From positions 1 to 55,968 of the forward strand of contig JAFATA010000073.1 in the NCBI GenBank assembly GCA_019244165.1: 55,968 nt of DNA. The letters run 5' to 3'. The position numbers were made by a program, and so were the translations under genes. Under the pieces are notes generated by a model, which ran no database searches, was not told the DNA's origin, and saw nothing but the letters and a program-made list of their open reading frames with translations. Below, one piece after another: positions 16,381-25,710 of this stretch (the first letter of the stretch is position 1; every line of letters begins with the position of its first letter). This stretch comes from Pseudonocardiales bacterium (lineage in GTDB: Bacteria; Actinomycetota; Actinomycetes; Mycobacteriales; Pseudonocardiaceae).

Positions 16381-17184
16381 TCAGCGCCCGATGAACGTCG
16401 CCTTACCGGGGCCGTGGTCCAGGAACGAGCGCATTCCCCTCGCGCGGTCCTCGGTGTAGGCCAGCGCGGCAAAGGCCTCGGTCTCCAGCCGCAGACCCGC
16501 GTTGAGGTCAACATCCAGTCCGTCGTCGATGGCCGCCTTGGCCGCCGCCAATGCCCGCGCCGGCCCCGCGACGAACTGCGCGGCCCAGCGCCACGCCGCA
16601 GCGTACACGTCCTCGGGGGCGACCACCTCGTCGACCAGGCCGATCCGCAGCGCCTCGTCCGCTTCGACCAGGCGGCCGGTGTAGATCAGCTCCTTGGCCC
16701 GGGCCGGGCCGATGAGCCGGGGCAGCCGCTGGGTGCCGCCGGCTCCCGGGATAATCCCCAGCAGGATCTCCGGCTGCCCGACTGTGGTGTCCCGCGCCGC
16801 GATCCGCCGGTCACAGCACAGCGCGAGCTCGTAGCCACCGCCCACCGCGGCACCCCTGATTGCGGCCACGGTCGGCTTCGGGATGTCCGCCACCACGCTC
16901 AGCGACGAAGAGATCGTCGCCGCCTGCGCCGCGAACTCGGCCGCTGGCGTCATCGCCATTTCCTTGATGTCGGCCCCGGCCGCGAACACCCTCTCGCCGC
17001 CGTAGACGATCACCGCCCGGATCTCCGCGCGATCCGCCGCCTGGTGCGCAGCGGCGGCGATCTCCGCCTGTACCTGCCGGCTCAGCGCGTTCACCGGTGG
17101 CCGGTGCAGCCGGATCGTGCCGATGCCACCATCCACGTCGAGCCTGACGAACTCCCGGACGAACTCGCTGTCCACCATGTCCAT
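16381..17184 (-). CDS. Enoyl-CoA hydratase/isomerase family protein
   Basis: Crotonase-fold enzyme of 267 residues, probably hydrating trans-2-enoyl-CoA in beta-oxidation. Visible blocks are RLHRPPVNALSRQVQ, FAAGADIKEMA (oxyanion-hole region), the AAIRGAAVGGGYELALCCDRRIAA helix, GIIPGAGGTQRLPRLIG with the catalytic glutamate region, and ARGMRSFLDHGPGKATFIGR at the end. ATG 17184 is chosen 16 nt after the ABC ATPase stop. The ABC-ech pairing resembles mycobacterial echA17 and its neighbouring ATPase gene. Confidence 0.92.
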   Translation of the reverse strand: MDMVDSEFVREFVRLDVDGGIGTIRLHRPPVNALSRQVQAEIAAAAHQAADRAEIRAVIVYGGERVFAAGADIKEMAMTPAAEFAAQAATISSSLSVVADIPKPTVAAIRGAAVGGGYELALCCDRRIAARDTTVGQPEILLGIIPGAGGTQRLPRLIGPARAKELIYTGRLVEADEALRIGLVDEVVAPEDVYAAAWRWAAQFVAGPARALAAAKAAIDDGLDVDLNAGLRLETEAFAALAYTEDRARGMRSFLDHGPGKATFIGR

Positions 17185-17200
17185 GCACGCTACCGGCCGC

Positions 17201-18031
17201 TCAGCGGAGATGGGCGAAAAAGCGCTCCCCGGCACGCCGCAGCACGAGATCGACACCGAAGGTCTTCGACAGGTTGTCCTCGGTCAGCACCGCCTCGAGG
17301 AGGCCTTGAGCGACCACCGCCCCGTCTCGCATCAGCATGGCGTGCGTAAAGCCCGGCGGGATCTCCTCGACATGGTGGGTCACCAGCACCGTCGCGGGAG
17401 CATCGGGATCGACGGCCACCGTGGCCAGCCGTCCCACCAGATCCTCGCGACCGCCCAGATCCAGCCCAGCCGCAGGCTCATCCAGCAGCAGCAGCTCCGG
17501 ATCGGTCATCAGGGCTCGGGCGATCAGCACCCGCTTGCGCTCTCCCTCGGACAGGGTGCCGAAGCGCCGCTGCGCCATCCCCTCGATACCGAACGCGGCC
17601 AGCAGCCCGGCAGCCCGCGCGGTGTCGATCTCCTCGTAGCGTTCCCGCCACCGGCCGAGCACCGCGTAGCCGGCGCTGACCACCAGGTCGGATACCACCT
17701 CATCCCCGGGGATGCGGCTGGACAGCGCCGCCGAGGAAAACCCGATCCGCGGACGGAGCTCAAACACATCGACGCGGCCCAGCCGTTCCCCCAGCACGTG
17801 CACCATCCCCCAGCTCGGATGCAGCTCGGTCGCGGCCAGCCGCAGCAGGGTGGTCTTGCCGGCGCCATTGGGGCCCAGCACGACCCACTTCTCGTCCAGC
17901 TCCACCCGCCAATCCACCCGCTCGAGGAGCGTGCTGGTGCCGCGCCGAACGCCTACCCCGTCCATCCGCACCACAAGATCAGTGAGGTCCACGGGGGTGG
18001 TGCTGGGTCCTCGCTTATCCCACGTGGTCAT
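17201..18031 (-). CDS. ABC transporter ATP-binding protein
   Basis: Single nucleotide-binding domain of 276 residues. Walker A is GPNGAGKTT, the Q-loop region is RIGFSSAAL, the signature is LSEGERKRVLIARAL, Walker B is ELLLLDEPAAGLD and the switch His lies in LVTHHVEEI. Signature LSEGE and overall form match the ModF/YlmA-like cytoplasmic ATPases that lack an adjacent permease. None is seen here. It probably shares a transcript with the enoyl-CoA hydratase gene. Its substrate, or a non-transport role, cannot be deduced. Confidence 0.9.
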   Translation of the reverse strand: MTTWDKRGPSTTPVDLTDLVVRMDGVGVRRGTSTLLERVDWRVELDEKWVVLGPNGAGKTTLLRLAATELHPSWGMVHVLGERLGRVDVFELRPRIGFSSAALSSRIPGDEVVSDLVVSAGYAVLGRWRERYEEIDTARAAGLLAAFGIEGMAQRRFGTLSEGERKRVLIARALMTDPELLLLDEPAAGLDLGGREDLVGRLATVAVDPDAPATVLVTHHVEEIPPGFTHAMLMRDGAVVAQGLLEAVLTEDNLSKTFGVDLVLRRAGERFFAHLR

Positions 18032-18120
18032 CCGGCCATTGTGCTCACCGGCACAGTGTTGACCGGTGGGGGCTGACCGGTGGGGCCGAATGTCGGACCG
18101 GGCAGGCAGGATGGCTTTCC

Positions 18121-20193
18121 ATGAGCCACCCGCATGTTGGCTGGCCCTTCCCGCTTGGTGCCCACGCCGAGGGCGGGGGGGTGCGCTTCGCGGTGGTCTC
18201 CGATGTCGCCGAGGCCGTCGAGGTGTGCCTGTCGTCAGCCGAGGGCGAGGAGCTCCGCGTGCCGCTGACCGAACGCACCTTCGGGGTGTGGCACGGGCTG
18301 CTGCCCGGTGTGGGTCCCGGACAGCGCTACGGCTACCGGGTCCACGGGCCCTGGGACCCGGCGCGTGGCCTGTGGTGCAACCCGGCCAAGCTGCTGGTCG
18401 ACCCCTACACCCTGCGGGTCGAGGGCACCGTGAGCGGCCTGACCGCCGCGCTGGGCTACCGGGGCGATCCGGCCGGGCCGCGCAGCGAGGTCGACTCGCG
18501 GGGCAGCGTCCCGATGTCGGTGGTCACCGTCCGTGGCGGCCCGGACACCGGCGCCCGCCCGGATGTGCCGTGGGAGCAGACGGTGATCTACGAGCTGCAC
18601 GTGCGCGGCTTCACCCGCACCCACCCCGAGGTGCCGCCCGCGCACCGGGGCACCTATCTGGGGCTCGCGCACCCGGCGGTGATCTCCTACCTCACCGGTC
18701 TGGGTGTCACTACCGTGGAGCTGCTGCCGGTGTGCGCGTTCTGCCCGGAGGCGCCCCTGCTGCGCGCCGGGTTACCCAACTACTGGGGCTACTCGCCGCT
18801 GGCCCTGCTCGCGGTGCATCCGGGATACGCCGCGGTACCCGGCGCTGAGGTGCAGGAGTTCCGCACCATGGTGGCCGCGCTGCACGCCGCGGGACTGGAA
18901 GTCATCGTCGATGTGGTGGCCAACCACACCTGCGAGGGGGACATAGATGGCCCCACCCTGTGCTACCGGGGACTGGACGCGCCCGCCTACTACCTCACCC
19001 ACGACCTCACCGGCTGTGGCAATACCCTGGACAGCGGCTCCCCCACGGTGATCGCGCTGATCACCGACGCGCTGCGGTACTGGGCGGGCGAGCTGGGCGT
19101 CGACGGGTTCCGCTTTGATCTGGCCAGCGTGCTGGGGAGGCCTCGGGGCGGGCCGTTTGACCCGGCCGCCCCGCTGTTCACGGCGATCGTCTGCGACCCG
19201 CTGCTGCGCACCCGCAAGCTCATCGCCGAGCCCTGGGACGCCACCGGCGAGGGCTACCGGGTCGGCGGGTTCGGTGTGCACTTCAGCGAGTGGAATGGGC
19301 GCTACCGGGACGTGGTGCGCGATTTCTGGCGCGGTGTCCCCGGCGTCAGCCAGCTCGCCTCCCGGCTGGCGGGCAGCTCGGACCTCTATGCGGCAAGCGG
19401 GCGCCGGCCGTGGGCGTCGATCAACTACATCACCGCGCACGACGGGTTCACGCTGCGTGACCTGGTTTCCTACAACCGCAAACACAACGAAGCCAACGGG
19501 GAGGGCGGCACCGACGGCACCGACGACAACCGGTCCTGGAACTGCGGTGTCGAGGGGGAGACCGAGGACCTGGCGATCCAGCGCCTGCGCAGTCGCCAGG
19601 CCCGCAACATGCTGGCTACCCTGGTGCTGTCCACCGGCACCCCGATGCTGCTGGCCGGCGATGAGCGCTGGCGCACCCAGCGCGGCAACAACAACCCCTA
19701 CCGGCTCGACGACGAGACCTCGTGGCTGGACTGGTCCACAGACTCGGGCCGGGAGGCGATGACCGCGTTCACTCGCCGCCTGCTCGCGCTGCGCGCCACG
19801 ACGCCCGCGCTGCGCCAACCGGAGTTCTTCGAAGGCCGTGCCACCCCCCACGGCACCCCCGATTTAGTCTGGTTCCGTCCCGACGGCCACGTCATGCAGC
19901 TGGGCGACTGGCGAGACGCTCACCGGCAGACGCTGGGCATGTGGATCGACGGGGCTGACGTGCGCTCCCACCCACCCCCACCGACCACCGACTCGTGGCT
20001 GCTGGTGTTCCACGCCGGCTCGAACCCGATCACGGTCACGCTGCCGAGCCCGGAGTACGGCGAACGGTACGAGCCGGTCCTGGACACCAGGTTCCCGGAG
20101 GGAGTACCGGCGCGCCAGCGCGGCAGGCGGCCGGGTACCCGGATGACCGTGCCCGCCCGAACCCTCCTGGTGTTCCGCGCGGTGCGGGGCTAG
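18121..20193 (+). CDS. glgX: Glycogen debranching enzyme
   Basis: GH13 isoamylase-type enzyme of 690 residues that hydrolyses alpha-1,6 branches left by phosphorylase. An N-terminal CBM48-like domain (PLGAHAEGGGVRFAVVSDVAEAVEVCL) precedes the barrel with YELHVRGFTRTHP, DVVANHT, DGFRFDLASVLGR (nucleophile Asp) and LIAEPWD (acid/base Glu). YITAHDGFTLRDLVSYNRKHNEANGE and WLDWS are GlgX hallmarks. The gene is convergent with glgP, with stop codons overlapping by 4 bp, so the two degradative genes are paired. Confidence 0.95.
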   Translation: MSHPHVGWPFPLGAHAEGGGVRFAVVSDVAEAVEVCLSSAEGEELRVPLTERTFGVWHGLLPGVGPGQRYGYRVHGPWDPARGLWCNPAKLLVDPYTLRVEGTVSGLTAALGYRGDPAGPRSEVDSRGSVPMSVVTVRGGPDTGARPDVPWEQTVIYELHVRGFTRTHPEVPPAHRGTYLGLAHPAVISYLTGLGVTTVELLPVCAFCPEAPLLRAGLPNYWGYSPLALLAVHPGYAAVPGAEVQEFRTMVAALHAAGLEVIVDVVANHTCEGDIDGPTLCYRGLDAPAYYLTHDLTGCGNTLDSGSPTVIALITDALRYWAGELGVDGFRFDLASVLGRPRGGPFDPAAPLFTAIVCDPLLRTRKLIAEPWDATGEGYRVGGFGVHFSEWNGRYRDVVRDFWRGVPGVSQLASRLAGSSDLYAASGRRPWASINYITAHDGFTLRDLVSYNRKHNEANGEGGTDGTDDNRSWNCGVEGETEDLAIQRLRSRQARNMLATLVLSTGTPMLLAGDERWRTQRGNNNPYRLDDETSWLDWSTDSGREAMTAFTRRLLALRATTPALRQPEFFEGRATPHGTPDLVWFRPDGHVMQLGDWRDAHRQTLGMWIDGADVRSHPPPPTTDSWLLVFHAGSNPITVTLPSPEYGERYEPVLDTRFPEGVPARQRGRRPGTRMTVPARTLLVFRAVRG

Positions 20194-22793
20194 GTGGCCA
20201 GGTGGAGCAGGCCGAACTCGGCGGGGGTGGCCATCAACGGGTGTCGCGGCAGGACGCGCACGGTGTATCCGAGCAGCCCGGCATGCGGCAGGGGCAAGGT
20301 CGCCTCGAACCGGGCCTCCTCGCCGTCGTCCTTGGCGGAGTCCCGGCAGTCACGGGTACCGACCGACTGCATGGTCACCACACAGCAGTCCCACAGCTCG
20401 TCGTGGTCATCGACCCGGCCGACGATGGCCTGGACGTCCACGTCGCAGGACTGCAGCCCGGCCAACGCGACCGCCGCGCGGATGGTCATCTCCGAGCCCA
20501 GCTCCGGGGTGTCGGGCAGGCCCGAGATGTCCACCTGCGCGACCCGAACCCGGGGCCAGGCGGCGCGCAGCCGCGACCGGTACTCGGCCAGCACGCGTGC
20601 CCCGGTGAAGGAGTCGGCAGACACCTCCGTGGCCGAGCGGGCGGCCGGCGCGTAGAGGCGCTCCACGTATTCCTGCACCATCCGGCAGGCTTGCAGCTGG
20701 GGGCGAAGTGAGGTCAGGGTATGGCGCACCATGGACACCCAGCGGGTCGGCACACCGCCCGCGCCACGGTCGTAGAACCGGGGGGCGACCTGCGTGGCAA
20801 TTAGCTCATAAAGCGCGTGCGCCTCCAGGGCGTCGCGCCGTTCCGGGTTCTCGACGCCGTCCGCGGTCGGGATCGCCCAGCCGTTCTCCCCGTCGTAGAA
20901 CTCATCCCACCAGCCATCTCGGATGGACAGGTTCAGCCCACCGTTGAGCGCGGATTTCATCCCCGAGGTGCCACACGCCTCCCACGGCCGCAGGGGGTTG
21001 TTCAACCACACGTCGCACCCCCAGTACAGGTGGCGGGCCAGCGACATGTCGTAGTCGGGCAGGAACACCATCCGGTGCCGCACATCCGCCGCGTCGGCGA
21101 ACCGCACGACCTGCTGGATCAGCGCCTTGCCTCCGTCATCGGCGGGGTGGGACTTGCCAGCGATGATCAACTGCACCGGACGCTGGGGGTCCAGCAACAG
21201 GGCCCGGAGCCGTTCCGGGTCGCGCAGCATCAGGGTAAGCCGCTTGTAGGTGGGTACCCGGCGGGCGAAACCCATGGTGAGCACGTGGGGATCGAAGACC
21301 TGCGAGGTCCAGCCCAGCTCCGGCGCGGAGGCACCGCGCTCCAGCCAGGCGGCCCGGACCCGCCGGCGAACCTCGTCCACCAGCTTGGCGCGCAGCACGC
21401 AGCGCAGATCCCACAGCAGGGTGTCGGAAGCCAGGGCGATCGCACCGTCCGCCTCGCTGCTGCCGGAGTCCCCGAGCAGTCTGGTGATCTCCCGCGCCGC
21501 CCAGGTCGGGCCGTGCACCCCGTTGGTGACCGAGCAGATGGGCACCTCCTCGACGTCGAACTGCGGCCACAGCCCGCGGAACATCGCCCGTGACACGGTG
21601 CCGTGCAGCCGTGAGACGCCGTTGGCGCGCTGGGAAAGCCGCAGACCCATGTGCGCCATGTTGAACATCTCGGGGTTGTCCTCGGCGCCCAGTGCCAGCA
21701 CCCGGCTGACCTCGAGGCCGGGCAGCAGCGCAGCCTCGCCGGATGCGGCGGCGAAGTAGTGCTGCACCAGCTCTATGGGGAAGCGATCGATCCCGGCGGG
21801 CACGGGGGTGTGCACGGTGAACACGGTGCCAGCCCGCACCGCCGCCAGAGCCTCGTCGAAGCTCAACCCCTCGCCGCTGATCAGTTCCCGGATCCGTTCC
21901 AGACTCAGGAACCCGGCGTGGCCCTCGTTGGTGTGGAACACCTCAGGGTTGGGATGACCGGTAAGCTGGCAGAACAGCCGGATGGCGCGGAGGCCGCCGA
22001 TCCCAGCGAGGATCTCCTGCGTGATCCGGTGATCCTGGTCACCGCCGTAGAGCCGGTCGGTAATCCCGCGCAGCTCGTCAGGATTGTCTTCGATGTCGCT
22101 GTCTAGCAACAGCAGCGGCACGCGCCCGACGTCGGCCCGCCAGATCCGCGCTCGCAACGCCCGCCCACCGGGCATGCTGACCGCCACCAGCAGCGGTGCG
22201 CCGGTGCCGTCGGTCATCAGGTGCAGCGGCAGGCCCTGCGGGTCCAGCGCCGGGTAGTGCTCCAGTTGCCAGCCATCCAGTGACAACGACTGGCGGAAGT
22301 AGCCCGAGCGGTAGAGCAGCCCGACCCCGATCAGCGGCACTCCCAGGTCTGAGGCGGCCTTGAGGTGATCGCCCGCCAGCACGCCCAGGCCACCGGAGTA
22401 GAACGGCAGCACCTCGGAGACGCCGAACTCCATGGAGAAGTAGCCGATCGCCGCGGGCAGGGTCTGCGTCCGTTCCTGGGTCCGTTGCTGGTACGTCCGT
22501 TGGTGGTACCACCGGGGTGCCTCCAGGTAGTGGCGCAGGTCCTGGGCAAGCGCTCGGGTGCGGGCCACCACGGTCTCGTCGGCGGCCAACGCGGTGAGCC
22601 GCTGGATGGGGATCTCCCCCAGCAACCGCACCGGATCCCCGTTGACGGCAACCCAGGTGTCCGCGTCCAGCGAGGCGAACAGCTCCTGGGTCGGCGGGTG
22701 CCAGGTCCACCGCAGATTGGCGGCCAGCGTCTCTAGCGCCGCCAGCGGCCTCGGCAGCTGGGCACGGACGGTGAACCGGCGCAGTGCTCTCAT
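20190..22793 (-). CDS. glgP: Alpha-glucan (glycogen) phosphorylase, actinobacterial long type
   Basis: PLP enzyme of 867 residues that releases glucose-1-phosphate from glycogen ends. The N-terminal domain (RAQLPRPLAALETLAANLRWTWHPPTQELF) is that of the DUF3417-containing phosphorylases. ITNGVHGPTW-like SVTNGVHGPTWA, the FVPDY-like VFLPDYDMSLARHLYWGCDVWLNNP and EACGTSGMKSALNGGLN (PLP lysine) are all present. In mycobacteria glgP neighbours glgE; here 9 kb of accessory DNA separates them. Confidence 0.95.
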   Translation of the reverse strand: MRALRRFTVRAQLPRPLAALETLAANLRWTWHPPTQELFASLDADTWVAVNGDPVRLLGEIPIQRLTALAADETVVARTRALAQDLRHYLEAPRWYHQRTYQQRTQERTQTLPAAIGYFSMEFGVSEVLPFYSGGLGVLAGDHLKAASDLGVPLIGVGLLYRSGYFRQSLSLDGWQLEHYPALDPQGLPLHLMTDGTGAPLLVAVSMPGGRALRARIWRADVGRVPLLLLDSDIEDNPDELRGITDRLYGGDQDHRITQEILAGIGGLRAIRLFCQLTGHPNPEVFHTNEGHAGFLSLERIRELISGEGLSFDEALAAVRAGTVFTVHTPVPAGIDRFPIELVQHYFAAASGEAALLPGLEVSRVLALGAEDNPEMFNMAHMGLRLSQRANGVSRLHGTVSRAMFRGLWPQFDVEEVPICSVTNGVHGPTWAAREITRLLGDSGSSEADGAIALASDTLLWDLRCVLRAKLVDEVRRRVRAAWLERGASAPELGWTSQVFDPHVLTMGFARRVPTYKRLTLMLRDPERLRALLLDPQRPVQLIIAGKSHPADDGGKALIQQVVRFADAADVRHRMVFLPDYDMSLARHLYWGCDVWLNNPLRPWEACGTSGMKSALNGGLNLSIRDGWWDEFYDGENGWAIPTADGVENPERRDALEAHALYELIATQVAPRFYDRGAGGVPTRWVSMVRHTLTSLRPQLQACRMVQEYVERLYAPAARSATEVSADSFTGARVLAEYRSRLRAAWPRVRVAQVDISGLPDTPELGSEMTIRAAVALAGLQSCDVDVQAIVGRVDDHDELWDCCVVTMQSVGTRDCRDSAKDDGEEARFEATLPLPHAGLLGYTVRVLPRHPLMATPAEFGLLHLAT

Positions 22794-22931
22794 GCGCGGA
22801 CTCTAACCCGGGCGCGAGGCCGATCTGCTGGGCATCCAGGGGCGCCACACGTGGCGTAGGCACGGCGGTGGTTCTCCAGGCGTGGTGCGCCGTGGCGCGT
22901 GACAAACCGCACCATGATGGCACGCGTGCGC

Positions 22932-25634
22932 TCATCCGCGCTGGCTTTGGACGGGCACCAACGACGGCAGGGCCGCAGCGCTAACCTGGTGCTCTGTTAC
23001 AACGGGACAAGGTATCCGATTGGCAATCCACTTTTGGAGCCGGGCGTCCCGGAATTGATACACCGGGCCAACCGTTCGCAGGATCTGACGCCGACGAGCA
23101 TCCTCAAGAAACTGCACCAAAGGCGTCGGAGTGTTGTCTCGACGGTTCAGCTGTGCGCTGGCGAGCGCAGCCGCCCAGGTGCCGGAGGACACCAACCCGG
23201 AACCGAGCCCGGCCACGAGCCCGCCTACGAGCCCGTACTCGAGCCCATCCGGGAGCCCGTGACCGAACCCGTACGCCAGCCCCACCACGAGTCCAGCGAC
23301 GAGTCCAGCCACGCACCCGCCCTGACGTTCCTGGTGCCACAATGACTGCGGATCGAGCGGACGCGTAACCGCTGTGAATGGTCTGGACCACAGCAGGAGC
23401 CCAGCTGTCAGCCCGAAGCCGAGCCCAACCGCGAGGTCGAATATCAACTCAGACCTGTCCCCTGTTGTGAACAGGTGCCAAAACCAGAGAAGGGGCCCGG
23501 CCACGAGCCCGCTCAGGAACGTTGGGATAGGAGTTCTGCTCCCCCGGAGCTCACTCCGCGGCTCAGCAGGTCGTCCACCGAGCATGACAATGAGAACGTA
23601 AACGATGCCGTAGCCCCCGGTGCTCACGATTGCGATCATGATCCCCATGAGAAGAACCGTGGAGGTAGGAGTGCTGCTCCCCCGGAGCTGGCTACCCTGC
23701 AGAGAAGCCCATCCACCGACCACGATCACCAGCAGGTACCCGATTCCGACCAGGAATCCGTACTTGAGACCGGTCACAAGCTGCTCGTACGCGAATCCGT
23801 ATCCGAGCCCGGTCACGAGCCCAGCCACGAGCCCGATCACCAGTCCGGTGTGCAGGTTCGTGCGGCGGTCAGTGTGGGTATAAGCCCTGTTCCATTGCAG
23901 CCACCCCAGCCGCTGAGGCGGTCCGCCCCCCAGCGCAAATCCCAGCCCGATCACGAAACTAGACACCAGCCCGATCAGGAGCCCGATCACGAGCTTGTTC
24001 GGAAGCGTGGCCGTGAGGAGGTTCTGAAGTCCGGTCGCGATCCCGGCTCCGGCACTAAGAAGAACGACCATAGGGATGTCGGTCCTGCTCCACCGCTGTG
24101 GGGAAGACCGCTCACCGGGTGGGGACACGAGGAAACCGGGCCCAAACATAAACGCATACCCCAGTCCCCAGGTGAAGAAGACGATCGCGAATGTGATCAG
24201 GTGCCCGGCCTGGAACGCAGGGAGAAGATGCATGTAAGCGATAAGTCCGGGTATGGGACCCACCAGGAGCGCAGAGACCAGGACCAGGACGGCTACCGTG
24301 GCAAACGCCCTGGGCCATGCCGACATCCACCACAGGGTTCGCCACCACGCCAGGTCACGGGTCCTGTCCTTGTTCATCCGGCGCGCCAACTGCCCCAGCC
24401 CTCGTCGTGCCTGCTCCTCGGTGTATGCCGGGTGCTGGGAGTACGCGGCGGTCAGCAACCGGTCCAGAAGGTGGTCCTCGACCGCCTTCCGAGTGGGGAA
24501 CCGGCAATCGTCAAGGAACTCGTCGACCTTCTCCCCGGAGCTATAGGTCTCCCGGATCAGGGTCAGCATCAGCGGAGTCGCCAGGGCCTGAGCCAGCGTG
24601 CCCTTGGGGTGCTTGCGCAGGTGATCGATCACGAGCTGCCAGGGGACGGGCGGCGGGTCGATCTGGCCGCTAGCCAGGTACTGCGCCGCCTGCCTGGAGT
24701 CGATCGGCAGCAGCTCCAGCGCCGCTGCCCCCCGCAGGGGGCGGCCGCCGCGGACCGCCTCCTCTAGTTCCCCGGTGCGGGCAAGCACGACTAGTCGGAA
24801 GGTGGCCTGCTGATCCAGCGCGCGCAGCGCCACTGGGCGCAGCGCCTGGGGTATCTCAGCCAACCCATCCAGAATCACCGCCAGGTGACCGCCCTCGATA
24901 AGCTCCATCGCGGCATCCCGACCGTACTCCGGAGCCTGCAACAAGGCGTAGTCGCGCGCCAGGCAAGCAGCCAGCCACTCGGCGAAACGTTCCACGGTGG
25001 GGTCCCAGCCCTGCGGGGTGACCAGCACCGGCACCGGCACCCGCGCCCGATCCCTCGACGTCACCCCAGCCCGATGAGCCAGCGCAGCACGCAGCAGCAC
25101 AATCCCGGCGGCACTCTTCCCCGTGCCCGGTTTGCCCAGGATGACCATCCGCCCCGACCCTAGGCCGCCGTACACCCGGTGGAGATCGGCGAGCGTCCCA
25201 GAGCGCAACTGTTCCGCGGTGACCGCCACCATCCCAGGCAACGGCTCACACCGCATTCCACCAGATTCGCCGATCACCTCCGCGATCGGGCCTGTCACCG
25301 AGCGGAGTGGCCATCGCCACTGCACGGGAATCAGCGCCGGGTGGGTCAGCCCCTGCTCGGCGATGGCCCGATCCCACTGCCGGCACAGCTGCTCGGCCAG
25401 CTCATCGGCCGCCCGCTGCAACGGCAACGGCGGGGCACTGGTGCGTTGCGCTAGTCCCCACAGCCACCCAACGGCGCTAATACCCAGAGTAACCACGGCG
25501 ATGACCGTGCCAATCCGCGCGCCGATCGAATCCGCGGGGCTGAAGTGGACTCCCACCATAGCTAGCCCAACCGTCGCCGCGACGATCAGCAAAAACCCAG
25601 TCCAGCACCAGAGGGGCAGCCGGCCGAGCGTCAT
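22932..25634 (-). CDS. Membrane-anchored NACHT (STAND) NTPase with a glycine-rich polytopic C-terminus
   Basis: The 900-residue protein has two N-terminal transmembrane helices (about 10-30, 40-62). A NACHT NTPase follows with Walker A GKPGTGKS (167-174) and Walker B LAVILDGLAEIP (251-262), then a helical domain to about 440. The C-terminal 400 residues hold a dozen or so hydrophobic segments rich in repeated GL-x2-GL-x2-G units (GLVAGLVTGLGYGFAYEQ). A short cytosolic tail (VQFLEDARRRQILRTVGPVYQFRDARLQKWI) closes it. The latter recalls the winged-helix-like end of other actinobacterial NACHT proteins. STAND proteins are signal-activated switches, several in antiphage defence; a role here is inference. 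It lies 76 nt after the methyltransferase relic with its own promoter. Confidence 0.85.
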   Translation of the reverse strand: MTLGRLPLWCWTGFLLIVAATVGLAMVGVHFSPADSIGARIGTVIAVVTLGISAVGWLWGLAQRTSAPPLPLQRAADELAEQLCRQWDRAIAEQGLTHPALIPVQWRWPLRSVTGPIAEVIGESGGMRCEPLPGMVAVTAEQLRSGTLADLHRVYGGLGSGRMVILGKPGTGKSAAGIVLLRAALAHRAGVTSRDRARVPVPVLVTPQGWDPTVERFAEWLAACLARDYALLQAPEYGRDAAMELIEGGHLAVILDGLAEIPQALRPVALRALDQQATFRLVVLARTGELEEAVRGGRPLRGAAALELLPIDSRQAAQYLASGQIDPPPVPWQLVIDHLRKHPKGTLAQALATPLMLTLIRETYSSGEKVDEFLDDCRFPTRKAVEDHLLDRLLTAAYSQHPAYTEEQARRGLGQLARRMNKDRTRDLAWWRTLWWMSAWPRAFATVAVLVLVSALLVGPIPGLIAYMHLLPAFQAGHLITFAIVFFTWGLGYAFMFGPGFLVSPPGERSSPQRWSRTDIPMVVLLSAGAGIATGLQNLLTATLPNKLVIGLLIGLVSSFVIGLGFALGGGPPQRLGWLQWNRAYTHTDRRTNLHTGLVIGLVAGLVTGLGYGFAYEQLVTGLKYGFLVGIGYLLVIVVGGWASLQGSQLRGSSTPTSTVLLMGIMIAIVSTGGYGIVYVLIVMLGGRPAEPRSELRGSRTPIPTFLSGLVAGPLLWFWHLFTTGDRSELIFDLAVGLGFGLTAGLLLWSRPFTAVTRPLDPQSLWHQERQGGCVAGLVAGLVVGLAYGFGHGLPDGLEYGLVGGLVAGLGSGLVSSGTWAAALASAQLNRRDNTPTPLVQFLEDARRRQILRTVGPVYQFRDARLQKWIANRIPCPVVTEHQVSAAALPSLVPVQSQRG

Positions 25635-25676
25635 GCTCAGTAGTCTGCCGTAAACGTTCCGGCTAGCCTAAGGAAT

Positions 25677-25705
25677 TAATAACGCTCGGTTCACGGACGT
25701 TTCAA
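25677..25705 (-). promoter_or_regulatory. Promoter of the NACHT gene
   Basis: On the minus strand TTGAAA (25705-25700) is separated by 17 nt from TTATTA (25682-25677). This is a rare near-consensus pair in this GC-rich window. The transcript would start about 35 nt before the NACHT ATG at 25634, so the gene need not depend on the lasso operon. Confidence 0.6.
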
Positions 25706-25710
25706 GATCG

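Noticed and set aside
18772..19851. 359-codon minus-strand ORF over glgX
   Set aside because: Shadow of the debranching enzyme, which has all GH13 motifs.
23041..24000. Tandem DNA repeats in the NACHT 3' half
   Set aside because: The repeated GAGCCCG-like words only mirror the GL-rich protein segments; no exact repeat unit or period is visible.
23475..24767. 430-codon plus-strand ORF over the NACHT gene
   Set aside because: Antisense; the opposite frame has intact Walker motifs and membrane segments.
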